Assembly (NCBI RefSeq): GCF_014696625.1
Contig: NZ_JACJQL010000001.1
Coordinates: 124,001 to 188,000, forward strand
Length of the DNA stretch: 64,000 nt
Direction of reading: 5' to 3'
Source of the DNA: Nostoc parmelioides FACHB-3921
GTDB lineage: Bacteria > Cyanobacteriota > Cyanobacteriia > Cyanobacteriales > Nostocaceae
In this document: one piece after another, positions 1 through 10,419 of the stretch
Position numbering within the stretch: position 1 is the stretch's first letter
Layout of the letters: every line of letters starts with the position of its first letter
Translations under genes and position numbers: made by a program
The notes under the pieces: model-generated
Told to the model about the DNA's origin: nothing
The model's input: the letters and a program-made list of their open reading frames with translations, nothing else
The model's database searches: none

Positions 1-1
1 T

Positions 2-169
2 CAAGGGTCTAATGCCTTGAGCGCTGCCCGCCAAGTAGTTCCAGATGCTTACTTATCCAGAAACAGCACATTAATCTATCTAGCTACGGTCAAGACAAAA
101 GAAGAGGCAGAACAAAGGTTAAAACAGTTACAGGCTAAGGGAATTAAAGCACGCCTACAGCAGCCATAG
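2..169 (+). CDS. C-terminal end of a SPOR-like protein (partial)
   Basis: Only the last 55 codons are inside the window; the reading frame is open from base 2 to the TAG at 167-169. The tail reads like the end of a SPOR-type repeat fold: a strand (STLIYLATVKTKEEAE) followed by a helix rich in K, E and Q and a short strand ending KARLQQP. SPOR domains bind denuded peptidoglycan in envelope proteins. The domain call is an inference from a short fragment; the gene is cut by the window edge, so its start and full function cannot be judged. Confidence 0.55.
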   Translation, partial: QGSNALSAARQVVPDAYLSRNSTLIYLATVKTKEEAEQRLKQLQAKGIKARLQQP

Positions 170-412
170 GTTGCAAAAATTTACGATACGATTAAGGAAT
201 GGGGGACAAAAAAGACTGGATATGAGGTGTGGGGCATTTTTTCGTGCTAACGCCAGCAAAACTCAAACGTGATGCCTCTAGCTTATCTACCAATTGTGCT
301 TGCACGCTTCTACAAAATTAACTTCTGGAATTTTGTTGGTGCAAGTTTTACTGTAGGCTAGGCAAAAATTTCCCTGTTGGGGTTGACTGGCAAAAATGAA
401 TGGAGAGCCGAA

Positions 413-1120
413 ATGGAATTGATTAAGCGTATCCAAAGGGTGATTAGCGCTAACTTCAATAGTGTAGTGGCCAGTAAAGAAGATCCAGAAAAAATTCTGG
501 AACAAGCTGTCATGGAAATGCAGGATAACTTGCTGCAATTGCGACAGGGAGTAGCACAGGCGATCGCCACCCAAAAACGCACTGAACGCCAAGCCGCATC
601 TGCCCAGTCCACCGCAGAAGAATGGTATCGCCGCGCTCAATTAGCACTACAACAAGGTAATGAACCTCTGGCGAGAGAAGCCTTGACCAAACGCCAGTCT
701 TATGTAGATGCGGGTAAGACCTTCTCAAGTCAAATAGGAGAGCAAATCGAGATAGTAGATAGACTAAAAAAAGATATGCGCTCACTAGAGTTAAAAATTG
801 CCGAAGCGAAGACTAAAAAAGATATGTATATCGCTCGCGCTCGTTCAGCCGAAGCATCCTACAAACTTCAAGAAATGTTAAGTGGAGGATCAGCCACTAG
901 CAGCTTGAATGCTTTTGAGCGGATGGAGGAAAAAGTTTTGCAAATAGAAGCAAAATCAGAACTCATCACTCAAATGGGTAGCGACGACTTGCAAAAACAA
1001 TTCGATTCTCTAGAAGCGGCTAATGATGTTGATAGTCAACTAGCGGCAATGAAAACACAAGCCTTAAATGGGGGAGAAAATACCCCTCAGCAGCAACTAC
1101 CTCAAGGCGAAAACTATTAA
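413..1120 (+). CDS. pspA: PspA/IM30 family protein (PspA-type paralogue)
   Basis: This is a 235-residue, almost wholly helical protein of the PspA/Vipp1 (ESCRT-III-like) family, which coats and remodels membranes. The N-terminus has the amphipathic helix (MELIKRIQRVISANFNSVV), then the conserved DPEK.LEQAV.EMQ segment, and the hairpin of two long charged coiled-coil helices up to about residue 210. It ends in a short Gln/Pro tail without the extra C-terminal helix of Vipp1, so I call it the PspA-like member. The ATG at 413 is preferred over an upstream in-frame TTG at 377, because GGAGAG at 402-407 is correctly spaced and homologues begin at this helix. It is followed after 160 bp by a clear Vipp1 paralogue on the same strand. 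Confidence 0.9.
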   Translation: MELIKRIQRVISANFNSVVASKEDPEKILEQAVMEMQDNLLQLRQGVAQAIATQKRTERQAASAQSTAEEWYRRAQLALQQGNEPLAREALTKRQSYVDAGKTFSSQIGEQIEIVDRLKKDMRSLELKIAEAKTKKDMYIARARSAEASYKLQEMLSGGSATSSLNAFERMEEKVLQIEAKSELITQMGSDDLQKQFDSLEAANDVDSQLAAMKTQALNGGENTPQQQLPQGENY

Positions 1121-1282
1121 AATTTAGTTAATTACCAACTCTAGGATATATCTTAACAATTAACGGGTGTCGGGACTGACTGAAGCCAACCGGAAAGATT
1201 ACATTGAAAGTGGAAGCTATTAAATAGTAAAAAAGCGAACTAATCAACCAAGCGCGTAAACTCCAAAAGGAAAAACAAAGTT

Positions 1283-2059
1283 ATGGGATTATTTGACCGT
1301 ATTAAGCGAGTAGTCAGTGCTAACCTCAATGATTTAGTCAATAAGGCCGAAGATCCAGAAAAAATGCTGGAGCAAGCCATCCTGGAAATGCAGGAAGACT
1401 TGGTGCAGTTACGTCAAGGGGTGGCTCAAGCGATCGCCGCCCAAAAACGTACAGACAAACAATATACTGATGCCCAAAATGAAATTAGTAAGTGGCAACG
1501 TAATGCCCAATTAGCATTGCAAAAAGGTGACGAGAACCTAGCCAGACAAGCCCTAGAGCGGAAAAAGACTTATACCGAAACCAGCACAGCCTTAAAAACC
1601 AGCCTAGATCAACAAAGTACTCAAGTTGAAACCCTCAAGCGCAACTTAATCCAGCTAGAAAGCAAGATTTCTGAAGCCAAAACCAAGAAAGAAATGCTCA
1701 AAGCGCGGATTACCACCGCCAAAGCCCAAGAGCAACTGGAAGGGATGGTACGTGGTATGAATAGCAGCAGTGCTATGGCTGCCTTTGAGCGCATGGAAGA
1801 AAAAGTCTTGATGCAGGAAGCCCGCGCCCAATCAGCAGCAGAGTTAGCCGGAGCAGATTTAGAAACCCAATTTGCCCGTTTAGAATCTAGCAGCGATGTT
1901 GATGATGAATTGGCAGCCCTGAAAGCCTCCTTAGCCCCTGCACCAGAACAAAACCTACTACCCCCACAACAACAAGAACAACAATCCACTGCACCTAAAT
2001 CTAAAGAGGTTGTTGATTCCGACTTGGAAGCTCTACGCAAGGAATTGGACAAGTTGTAA
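1283..2059 (+). CDS. vipp1: Vipp1/IM30, thylakoid membrane-remodelling protein
   Basis: Vipp1 forms large rings and rods on thylakoid and plasma membranes and is needed for thylakoid biogenesis and repair. The 258 residues show helix alpha-0 (MGLFDRIKRVVSANLNDLV), the DPEKMLEQAILEMQ core and the long coiled-coil hairpin. After a Gln/Pro linker (about 218-235) comes a C-terminal helix, VDSDLEALRKELDKL, the extension that separates Vipp1 from PspA. The neighbouring gene at 413 is a close paralogue lacking this helix, so the pair looks like an old tandem duplication with divided roles. GGAAAAAC precedes the ATG. A Rho-independent terminator follows at 2088-2115. Confidence 0.93.
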   Translation: MGLFDRIKRVVSANLNDLVNKAEDPEKMLEQAILEMQEDLVQLRQGVAQAIAAQKRTDKQYTDAQNEISKWQRNAQLALQKGDENLARQALERKKTYTETSTALKTSLDQQSTQVETLKRNLIQLESKISEAKTKKEMLKARITTAKAQEQLEGMVRGMNSSSAMAAFERMEEKVLMQEARAQSAAELAGADLETQFARLESSSDVDDELAALKASLAPAPEQNLLPPQQQEQQSTAPKSKEVVDSDLEALRKELDKL

Positions 2060-2087
2060 GATTTGCAGCCCAACAAATTTTAGTTAG

Positions 2088-2115
2088 TCCCACGCCTCTC
2101 GGTTGTGGGATTTTT
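2088..2115 (+). terminator. Rho-independent terminator after vipp1
   Basis: The stem TCCCAC/GTGGGA encloses an 11-nt loop and is followed directly by TTTTT, 29 bp after the vipp1 stop codon. Confidence 0.75.
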
Positions 2116-2127
2116 AATCATTATCAG

Positions 2128-2190
2128 ACAATTGTACAGACGCGATTAATCGCGTTTATAACAATTGTACAGACGCGATTAATCGCGTCT
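2128..2190. repeat. Two direct copies of a 28-bp palindromic repeat
   Basis: The unit starting ACAATTGTACAGACGCG occurs at 2128-2155 and again, identical over 28 bp, at 2161-2188. It carries the palindromic core GCGATTAATCGC; copy 2 has the full 20-bp palindrome AGACGCGATTAATCGCGTCT at 2171-2190. The same 20-bp palindrome recurs at 56834-56853 and a decayed form lies at 35073-35102. This fits a dispersed extragenic palindrome of Nostoc type. No function can be read from it. Confidence 0.85.
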
Positions 2191-2281
2191 CTATCAAATT
2201 ACAACTGACAACTAACTCCCAGTTTGAGATACAGTAATTTGTGTGCCAACTTTGTATCGATGCCAACTAATGGAGACTGCA

Positions 2282-2617
2282 ATGAATAAGGGTGTAATCA
2301 CCATAACTGATGCTGAGTTTGAAAGCGAAGTGTTGAAAGCCGAGCAGCCTGTATTAGTTTATTTCTGGGCTTCTTGGTGTGGCCCGTGCCAGTTGATGTC
2401 ACCACTGATTAATTTAGCGGCTAATACCTACAGCGATCGCTTGAAAGTTGTCAAACTAGAAATTGATCCCAATCCCACAACTGTCAAAAAATACAAGGTA
2501 GAAGGCGTACCAGCCCTCAGATTAGTAAAAGGAGAAGAACTAATAGACTCTATCGAAGGAGCGATTAGTAAAAATAAATTACTCAGTTTCCTAGATACGC
2601 ATTTAAATAATAATTAG
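2282..2617 (+). CDS. Thioredoxin-like protein with CGPC active site
   Basis: This is a 111-residue single-domain thioredoxin fold, the usual length. The redox motif is WASWCGPCQLMSP (cysteines near residues 32 and 35) and the cis-proline is in GVPALRLVKGEE. That loop differs from the common GIPT of Trx-m, so this is a divergent type and I give no symbol. The ATG at 2282 has GGAG (2272-2275) at good spacing; in-frame GTG 2243 and ATG 2270 upstream lack this. It should reduce protein disulfides in the cytoplasm. The stop codon runs into a heptamer repeat array that separates it from the aminotransferase. Confidence 0.88.
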   Translation: MNKGVITITDAEFESEVLKAEQPVLVYFWASWCGPCQLMSPLINLAANTYSDRLKVVKLEIDPNPTTVKKYKVEGVPALRLVKGEELIDSIEGAISKNKLLSFLDTHLNNN

Positions 2618-2700
2618 TCCATAGTCCATAGTCCATAGTCCATAAGTAACGACCATCGACTATTGACTATTGACTACTGACTAATGACCAATGACTAATA
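2615..2700. repeat. Heptameric tandem repeats (STRR)
   Basis: About four units of AGTCCAT (2615-2644) are followed by degenerate TGACTAT/TGACTAA heptamers up to 2700. The array starts in the thioredoxin stop codon and its last unit contains the first possible ATG of the aminotransferase, so it spans the whole intergenic gap. Short tandem heptamers of this sort are typical of heterocystous cyanobacteria. Confidence 0.88.
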
Positions 2701-3914
2701 TGCAATTCTCACAGCGTTTACAACCTCTGCAATCTAATGTCTTTGCTGATATGGATAAGGCTAAGGCCTTGGCTTTAGCAGCAGGGAAAGAATTAATTGA
2801 TTTGTCTCTGGGATCTTCTGATTTGCCAGCTGAGGCTCATGTGATTGAAGCGATCGCTAAATCTTTATATGATCCCAGTACCCACGGCTATTTACTTTTT
2901 AATGGCACAAGAGATTTTCGCCAAGCCGCAGCTAACTGGTATGAACAAAAATTTGGAGTCAAAGTCGATCCCGAAACAGAAGTGCTGCCTTTAATTGGTT
3001 CTCAGGAAGGTACTGCTCATTTACCTCTGGCATTGCTAAATCCTGGAGATTTTGCTTTACTACTGGATCCCGGCTACCCTTCCCATGCTGGGGGAGTTTA
3101 CTTAGCTAGTGGGCAAATTTACCCAATGCCATTAAAGGCAGAAAATGATTTTTTACCTGTGTTTGCTGATATCCCGACGGATGTCTTGGATCGCTCACGA
3201 ATGATGGTGTTAAGCTATCCTCACAATCCCACAGCAGCGATCGCACCTTTATCTTTTTTTAAGGAAGCTGTGGCTTTTTGTCAGGAACATAACATTGCAT
3301 TGGTGCATGATTTTCCTTATGTGGATATGGTGTTTGAGGATGCTGGGAACTTGGATATAAATCTTCCCCAATCCCCAATCCCTAATCACCGATCCCTAGT
3401 CCCTTCAATTCTCCAAGCTGACCCAGATAAAAGTGTTTCTATTGAATTTTTCACTCTTTCTAAGTCCTACAATATGGGTGGCTTTCGCATTGGTTATGCC
3501 ATTGGTAATGCCCAGATGATTCAGGCTTTACGCCAAATCAAAGCAGCAGTTGATTTTAATCAATATCGGGGAATTTTAAACGGAGCGATCGCCGCTCTGA
3601 CTGGCCCGCAAGCAGGCGTAGAAGTTGCTGTGTCAACCTTTCGCCAACGTCGTGATGCCTTTATTCATGCTCTACACCACATTGGTTGGTATGTTCCCAC
3701 TCCCAAAGCCACTATGTATATCTGGGCAAAATTACCATCCTCTTGGGGTCAAAATTCCATAGAATTTTGTACACAGTTAGTCAAACAAACTGGTGTAGCG
3801 GCTTCTCCTGGTGCTGGCTTTGGCAAATCTGGTGAAGGATATGTGCGCTTTGCCCTCGTCCATGAACCATCTATCTTAAAAATTGCTGTTGAAAGAATTA
3901 GTAATTTTCTCTAA
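2691..3914 (+). CDS. Class I/II PLP-dependent aminotransferase
   Basis: This is a 407-residue fold-type I aminotransferase. Visible motifs are the glycine-rich GSQEGTAHL (about 103), the NPT triad at 179-181, the cofactor-contacting Asp207 (VHDFPY) and the Schiff-base Lys258 in LSKSYNMGGFRIGY. The sequence resembles LL-diaminopimelate/AlaC-type aminotransferases, but substrate cannot be assigned. The ATG at 2691 lies inside a heptamer repeat; ATG 2700 (MQFSQRLQPLQ) is equally likely and closer to family starts. Residues about 222-245, just before the catalytic loop, are encoded by CCCCAATCCC-type repeat DNA (3364-3408), an in-frame expansion unlikely to be ancestral. Confidence 0.9.
   Translation: MTNMQFSQRLQPLQSNVFADMDKAKALALAAGKELIDLSLGSSDLPAEAHVIEAIAKSLYDPSTHGYLLFNGTRDFRQAAANWYEQKFGVKVDPETEVLPLIGSQEGTAHLPLALLNPGDFALLLDPGYPSHAGGVYLASGQIYPMPLKAENDFLPVFADIPTDVLDRSRMMVLSYPHNPTAAIAPLSFFKEAVAFCQEHNIALVHDFPYVDMVFEDAGNLDINLPQSPIPNHRSLVPSILQADPDKSVSIEFFTLSKSYNMGGFRIGYAIGNAQMIQALRQIKAAVDFNQYRGILNGAIAALTGPQAGVEVAVSTFRQRRDAFIHALHHIGWYVPTPKATMYIWAKLPSSWGQNSIEFCTQLVKQTGVAASPGAGFGKSGEGYVRFALVHEPSILKIAVERISNFL
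3364..3408. repeat. CCCCAATC-type tandem repeat inside a coding region
   Basis: Imperfect units of CCCCAATC/CCCTAATC/CCCTAGTC are read in frame as a Pro/Ser/Asn-rich insert of the aminotransferase. The same sequence family is seen between genes at 10420-10454. Confidence 0.8.
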
Positions 3915-3932
3915 TCTAGCCTAAGTAATAGT

Positions 3933-4016
3933 TATAGCTATTGACAGGCTTGAAAGCCTCGTTTTATAAGGGTTTTATCTTAAATTGATGTCCTAATCTA
4001 TCTGGCGACGGCTATA
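3933..4016 (+). repeat. 84-bp dispersed repeat, family A, copy 1
   Basis: The element begins TATAGC and ends GCTATA. Its inner blocks are TTGACAGGCTTGAAAGCCT, GGTTTTATCTTA and TTGATGTCCTAATCTATCTG. Three more copies are at 18833-18923, 26499-26603 and 51953-52036 (reverse). The rest of the 362-bp gap between the aminotransferase and hetR (3915-4276) shows nothing else recognisable. Confidence 0.9.
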
Positions 4017-4276
4017 TCAATCAACCTAAAATTGTGACAAACAGGACATCCGCACGCGATAGGCTGCTTTTAACTTCCCCGTAACGACTCTTGTCGCGTT
4101 GGCTGAATTCTTGCTACATCAGGGAGTAAATCCTGAATTTTCAACAGTTAAAACTGCCCATCGCTGCTGTGTCATCTGCCATGCCAAGTATTTAATTTAG
4201 TTTGCCGAGTCATTTGTCATCACTAGCAGAAGTTTCTTACTGAAACATGACTAGTACTTTTATTCACTCTGGGTGC

Positions 4277-6125
<1,849 letters not shown>

Positions 6126-8435
6126 TTACCCCTCCACATTGGCAGGTTTGTTGGGATTTTGTATTTTACCTACACCAAAAGCAATTGCCCCAAAAGTGAC
6201 GAATAAAACTCCGAATATCTGGGCAATATTTAAAGTTTCTTGAAGTATCAAACCAGCAAAAATTACGGTCAAAATAGGTACGCTGGCGCTAATAATAGCT
6301 GACCGCAACCCACCTAATTTATTGATCCCAATATGGCTGAATACATAGCTCAATAGAGTTAAAGCACCCAAAATAAAAGCACTTAACACAATTTCAAGTA
6401 ACTTAGAAGGGTCAACAACTAAGCTCCAATTTTCTGGTAACGGTATCATCAAGAAGATAAAACTCAAACCCAACATAGTAATGAAGTTAATCAAAGACAA
6501 AGATACTGGATGGACTTTAGCGGCACATACACGGGTCAGTATGAGGTAACAAGCAAAGGCTGTACCAGCGAGAATTGCGGTGATGCTACCAAGGGGACTA
6601 GTTCCTATACCAGTGCTGGTTGCTCCCGCAAAAACTAACACCTCGCCACAGAAAATAGAGCCGATCGCACTAGCGCGAAATACACCAGGGCGATCGCGGA
6701 ACAGAAGCCAGGATAATACCCCATTAATCAGTGGATAAACGAAGAAAAGGGCGATCGCCACTCCGGTGGAGACTTGACCAATGGCCAGATAAATCAAAAC
6801 TTGCGATAAAAACAAAAAGCAGCCACTAGCAAACATTAACTGGACAACTCTCTGGGGCTGAGAACGACTTCCAGGCTGATTATTGCCTAATGATTGCTTC
6901 AGGTTTTGCAGATCCTGCCACACTTGCGGATACATCATGGGTGCTAAAAGGATCATTAGTGGTACAACTACCATCAACCGCAAAGTCAGAATTAACATAA
7001 TATTTCCCAAGGTCGGCGAGATTAATCCCGCCACTTCCAGCATTGCGGAGAGTTGAGAAGTTTTATAGAACATCCCCTTCAGGACTACGTTGTATAACGC
7101 TGTCATCACCGTGGACAACACCACCAACAAAAAACCCACTTGGACTGGGGACAGATTTGATGATTTACGTGATCTTGATGAGGAAGGTGTTGATCCCCGT
7201 CTGACTACCGATGCAGGTGGAGGAGTTGAAGCTTTACTTGCCGATGAATCTCGACTGAGTACAGAAACTGGCTCAGGAGGTTTTTCGGAAGAGGGTGAGA
7301 ACTTGGTTTTACTCGTAGAAATTGGCTCAGGAGGTTTTTCGGAAGAGGGTGAGAACTTCGTTTTACTCGTAGAAATTGGCTCAGGGGGTTTTTCTGAGGA
7401 GGGTGAGAACTTTGTTTTACTTGTAGAAATCGGCTCAGGAGGTTTTTCTGGAGTTGGTGGAGATTTAGCCGCACCCGCAGATAATTCTCTGTTAATTACA
7501 GAACTGGGTTCAGCAGCTTTTTCCTGAACTGATTGTAATTTCGTCTCGCTGTCTGGTGACACCTTGGGGATCACAGACTGTGGCTCTGGGCGTGTTTCCT
7601 GGGGTGGTGGAACTATTGGTACTGGTATTGATTTCTCAGGAGGAGTAATACTAACCGATGGCTTGGTAGTGCTAGTTTCCTCTACTGGTGTAGATGCTTG
7701 TAAAGGATTGGGTGATGGTTGATCAGGAAATTGCAATACCGTAGGTGGTGATAAATTCACTACCACCGGAGAGCTTGGGGATTGTAGTTCTGGAGGCTGC
7801 AACACCGTTGGCGGGGATAGTTGGGGCGTTGCTGTTGATGTTTCTTGGATCGCTCTTGTCAGTTCTCCACGTAGACGATCAATTAACTCTTCGACAATTG
7901 TTTCTCCTTGCTGCTGTTGGTTATACATTCGAGACAACTGCTGGGAGAGATTACTTTGGTAGTTTTTGAGTTCTTGCTGGAGAGAATTAAAGGCGATCGT
8001 CAGGTTATCGTCTAGACTACCCAACATTTTTTCTACCTGCTCGTTGTTCTCAATAGCAGGGCCGATGCTTTGGGCTGACTTGAGAGCAGCTATTTGGCTC
8101 TCTGTTTGGTTGGCTATTTTTGCTAGTGATGATTGCAGTTGAGAACAGATGTGCTTGGCTAAAGCTTCTGACAATTGACGGATTAATACTTGCTGCTCTG
8201 TAATCCGCCGTACCTCTTGTAAATGTTCTTTTTCTTCAATTAGCTGCTGAACTTCATCTGTTAAACGGTCTTTTTCTGTCTGTAGTTTTTTGATTTCTTC
8301 CTGAAATGATCTGAGGACATTCTGCTGTAGACTTTCTAAATCTTCCACAACAGCCCATAGAGCTGTTTCTGCTGCCCTGGATAACTCACCTCGGACTCGC
8401 GGGTCGTTGTCTGGTCGCTTCTCAAATCGCCCCAT
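6126..8435 (-). CDS. EamA/DMT-type transporter with long coiled-coil N-terminus
   Basis: The 769-residue protein has three parts. Residues about 1-190 form a charged, Gln/Glu-rich coiled coil. Residues about 200-425 are a Pro/Ser-rich linker containing three near-identical 18-residue repeats (core EPISTSKTKFSPSSEKPP). Residues about 430-760 contain about ten hydrophobic helices in two EamA halves, as in drug/metabolite exporters. EamA proteins are normally about 300 residues, so the soluble half is extra and presumably cytoplasmic. The 18-residue repeats correspond to 54-bp tandem DNA repeats at 7270-7450. Substrate is unknown. The gene is convergent with nothing and sits upstream of the hetR control region, in the same orientation. 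Confidence 0.85.
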   Translation of the reverse strand: MGRFEKRPDNDPRVRGELSRAAETALWAVVEDLESLQQNVLRSFQEEIKKLQTEKDRLTDEVQQLIEEKEHLQEVRRITEQQVLIRQLSEALAKHICSQLQSSLAKIANQTESQIAALKSAQSIGPAIENNEQVEKMLGSLDDNLTIAFNSLQQELKNYQSNLSQQLSRMYNQQQQGETIVEELIDRLRGELTRAIQETSTATPQLSPPTVLQPPELQSPSSPVVVNLSPPTVLQFPDQPSPNPLQASTPVEETSTTKPSVSITPPEKSIPVPIVPPPQETRPEPQSVIPKVSPDSETKLQSVQEKAAEPSSVINRELSAGAAKSPPTPEKPPEPISTSKTKFSPSSEKPPEPISTSKTKFSPSSEKPPEPISTSKTKFSPSSEKPPEPVSVLSRDSSASKASTPPPASVVRRGSTPSSSRSRKSSNLSPVQVGFLLVVLSTVMTALYNVVLKGMFYKTSQLSAMLEVAGLISPTLGNIMLILTLRLMVVVPLMILLAPMMYPQVWQDLQNLKQSLGNNQPGSRSQPQRVVQLMFASGCFLFLSQVLIYLAIGQVSTGVAIALFFVYPLINGVLSWLLFRDRPGVFRASAIGSIFCGEVLVFAGATSTGIGTSPLGSITAILAGTAFACYLILTRVCAAKVHPVSLSLINFITMLGLSFIFLMIPLPENWSLVVDPSKLLEIVLSAFILGALTLLSYVFSHIGINKLGGLRSAIISASVPILTVIFAGLILQETLNIAQIFGVLFVTFGAIAFGVGKIQNPNKPANVEG
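7270..7450. repeat. 54-bp tandem repeat inside the transporter gene
   Basis: Units starting GGCTCAGGAGGTTTTTC begin at 7270, 7324, 7378 and (partial) 7432. The period is 54 bp, so the frame is kept and each unit codes 18 residues. The first two units are almost identical while the third has synonymous changes, which suggests recent duplication of part of the array. Confidence 0.9.
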
Positions 8436-9067
8436 TAGCTTCTAACCTCTATACACCTTGACGATACAGCTGCTGCCTGTAAATTTGCGTGGCGCTCACT
8501 CTAATTTCCTGTATTTTTTCAGATAAACTCAAGAATCTTAACAGGACTTACGGATAACAACGTCATTTTGTCATGACCAACCCAAGGTTGGCAAAGCATA
8601 TAATGTGACTCACAGCTTACTAAAACACGTTTCCTTCAATCTCATGGGCTGCATTGCATCAGCCCGATTTCAGTCTTTGTATCCGAGTGAGATTTTATCT
8701 TAAGAAAACAACTCACTAAATATAAATACTTGTTATTTTTGTGGCAACAGTAATTTATCAAGTTCTGCAATTGGATACTTGGCAACAAAAAAGCGGGTGC
8801 AGTTGTAATATTTATATGTAGATTTATGCAGAATGTAGATGTAATAACCGTTTATAAATTCAATATGGGGCTGATGCTGCGCGTTTTGCCAAAATTAAAG
8901 TTATTCCCTAGACAACATTTTAATAAATTACCTGCCATTTTGCCAAAATACTTCTAGCAGATATTCGATATGGTTTTTGTGGGCGATGCCCACCCTACAG
9001 ATACTTAGATATTTTCAATAATCAAATCGGATTCCTATATTTAAGTCATATTTCAGAATATTTTCAA
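8436..9067. other. Intergenic region with a family B palindromic repeat
   Basis: There is no gene in these 632 bp. It contains the dispersed palindrome described at 8961-9042. The rest is AT-rich and shows no clear promoter motif or RNA gene. Confidence 0.6.
8961..9042 (+). repeat. Dispersed palindromic repeat, family B, copy 1
   Basis: The centre is GTGGGCGATGCCCACCCTAC (8979-8998). Downstream it carries CAATAATCAAATCGGATTCC followed by TATA. The flank before the centre is a poorly matching inverse of this block. Related copies are near 14367-14433, 39819-39839 and 56931-56998. Confidence 0.8.
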
Positions 9068-10366
9068 TTAAACAAAGAAAATCCGAGCAATGCTAAAGAT
9101 AGCAGCGCTGAGGACTGCACTGACAGGCACTGTTACTAGCCAGGCGGTGGCAATACCCTGGAGAGTCTGAAATTTAACTGAATCGAGGCTCTGCACTAGT
9201 CCTATACCCACTACACCACCCACAAGGGCGTGAGACGTGGAGACTGGTAAACCCATGCGAGATGCAAGTAAGATAGTGGTGGCGGTTGCGATTTCGGCAC
9301 AAAATCCACTACTGGGTTGTAAAGCAATAATGTTTTCGCCGATTGTGGCAATAACTTTTTCACCCCAAACAGCTAAACCACCAACAATCCCTACGCCACC
9401 CAGAACTAAAATCCACAAGGGAACAGTGATCCCATCACTAGGGACTTGACCAGTTTGATTGATATAAACGATCGCTGCCAAAGGAGCGATCGCATTACCC
9501 ACATCATTAGAACCATGTGCAAACGCTACAAAGCAAGCACTCAGGACTTGGAAGCGGGCAAATATGCTTTCGATGGGATTGTTGACGGTTGACGGTTGAC
9601 GGTTGACGGTTGACGGTTGGCTGGGGATTTTTTCCCCTGCCTCCTCTAGCTGTCGCCAACTGATTAGTGTCAATGCTACTGCGGCAAATGCACCTGTGAT
9701 GAGGGGGATATCGTGGTGGGGGATGTTGACACCGAATTGGTTGATGAGGAAATTGGTTAGGGGTTGAGTTAGGGAAGGGAGGACAATTACGCCAAATACT
9801 CCTAGAAGAACTGCACTTAACCAGGGAATCCACTCTTTGAGTTGGGATACTTGGTTTGGTTGTTCTAAAATCCAGTGTTTAATTTGACTATAGAATAAAG
9901 CGGCGATCGCTCCACTAATCACTGGGGTGAAAATCCAACCGATAGTAATTAGTCCAATGGATGACCAATCAATGGCATTTACTCCCAAAGCCACCCAACT
10001 AAAGCCAGCGATCGCACCTACAACTGCATGAGAAGAAGATACAGGTAAACCACGGGAGGTGGCAATTTGCAACCATAAACCACAAGAAATTAATACTGTC
10101 ATCATGCCAGTAACTAAAACTTGAGGTGTTGCTGCAAATAAGTTAGGGTTTGCAACCTTCGTTGCTAGGGTTTCTGTTACACCATGTCCAAACAAGACAG
10201 CGCCAGTGAACTCCAACACCCCGGCTATGATGATCGCCTGCTTCAGACTAATAGCTTTGGAACCAACAGAAGTTCCCATCGCATTAGCGACATCGTTAGC
10301 TCCCAGATTCCAGGCTACATAAAAGGCTAGTAGAGCAACTAAAAGTAATGTGATTGGTATTTCCAT
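9068..10366 (-). CDS. Inorganic phosphate transporter, Pit family
   Basis: This is a low-affinity phosphate (metal-phosphate:H+ symport) permease of the inner membrane, 432 residues from the ATG at 10366. Both signature repeats of the family are visible: GANDVANAMGTSVGSKA near the N-terminus and AHGSNDVGNAIAPLAAI in the second half, with about ten hydrophobic helices. The longer frame to 10426 passes through CCCC-rich repeat DNA and is rejected as the N-terminus. The cytoplasmic loop between the halves contains a peptide (SQPSTVNRQPSTVNNP) encoded by heptamer repeats at 9581-9620. It is followed by no operon partner. Confidence 0.92.
   Translation of the reverse strand: MEIPITLLLVALLAFYVAWNLGANDVANAMGTSVGSKAISLKQAIIIAGVLEFTGAVLFGHGVTETLATKVANPNLFAATPQVLVTGMMTVLISCGLWLQIATSRGLPVSSSHAVVGAIAGFSWVALGVNAIDWSSIGLITIGWIFTPVISGAIAALFYSQIKHWILEQPNQVSQLKEWIPWLSAVLLGVFGVIVLPSLTQPLTNFLINQFGVNIPHHDIPLITGAFAAVALTLISWRQLEEAGEKIPSQPSTVNRQPSTVNNPIESIFARFQVLSACFVAFAHGSNDVGNAIAPLAAIVYINQTGQVPSDGITVPLWILVLGGVGIVGGLAVWGEKVIATIGENIIALQPSSGFCAEIATATTILLASRMGLPVSTSHALVGGVVGIGLVQSLDSVKFQTLQGIATAWLVTVPVSAVLSAAIFSIARIFFV
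9581..9620. repeat. GTTGACG heptamer array inside the pit gene
   Basis: There are about 5.7 perfect units of GTTGACG. The unit is 7 bp, so three units give seven codons and the array codes a repeating QPSTVNR-type peptide on the minus strand. It lies in the central hydrophilic loop of the phosphate permease, where an insert can be tolerated. Confidence 0.9.
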
Positions 10367-10419
10367 ATTGACGAAGGGGCAAAAGATAGAACAACACAGA
10401 CATGGGACAGAGGGAAAAA

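Noticed and set aside
7270..7450. Possible CRISPR-like array
   Set aside because: The units are contiguous 54-bp tandem repeats in frame, with no spacers. Heptamer arrays elsewhere also lack spacers.
7090..7527. 145-codon frame with repeated GSGGFSEEGENF units
   Set aside because: It is the antisense shadow of the 54-bp repeat in the EamA-transporter gene; the minus-strand frame has the domains.
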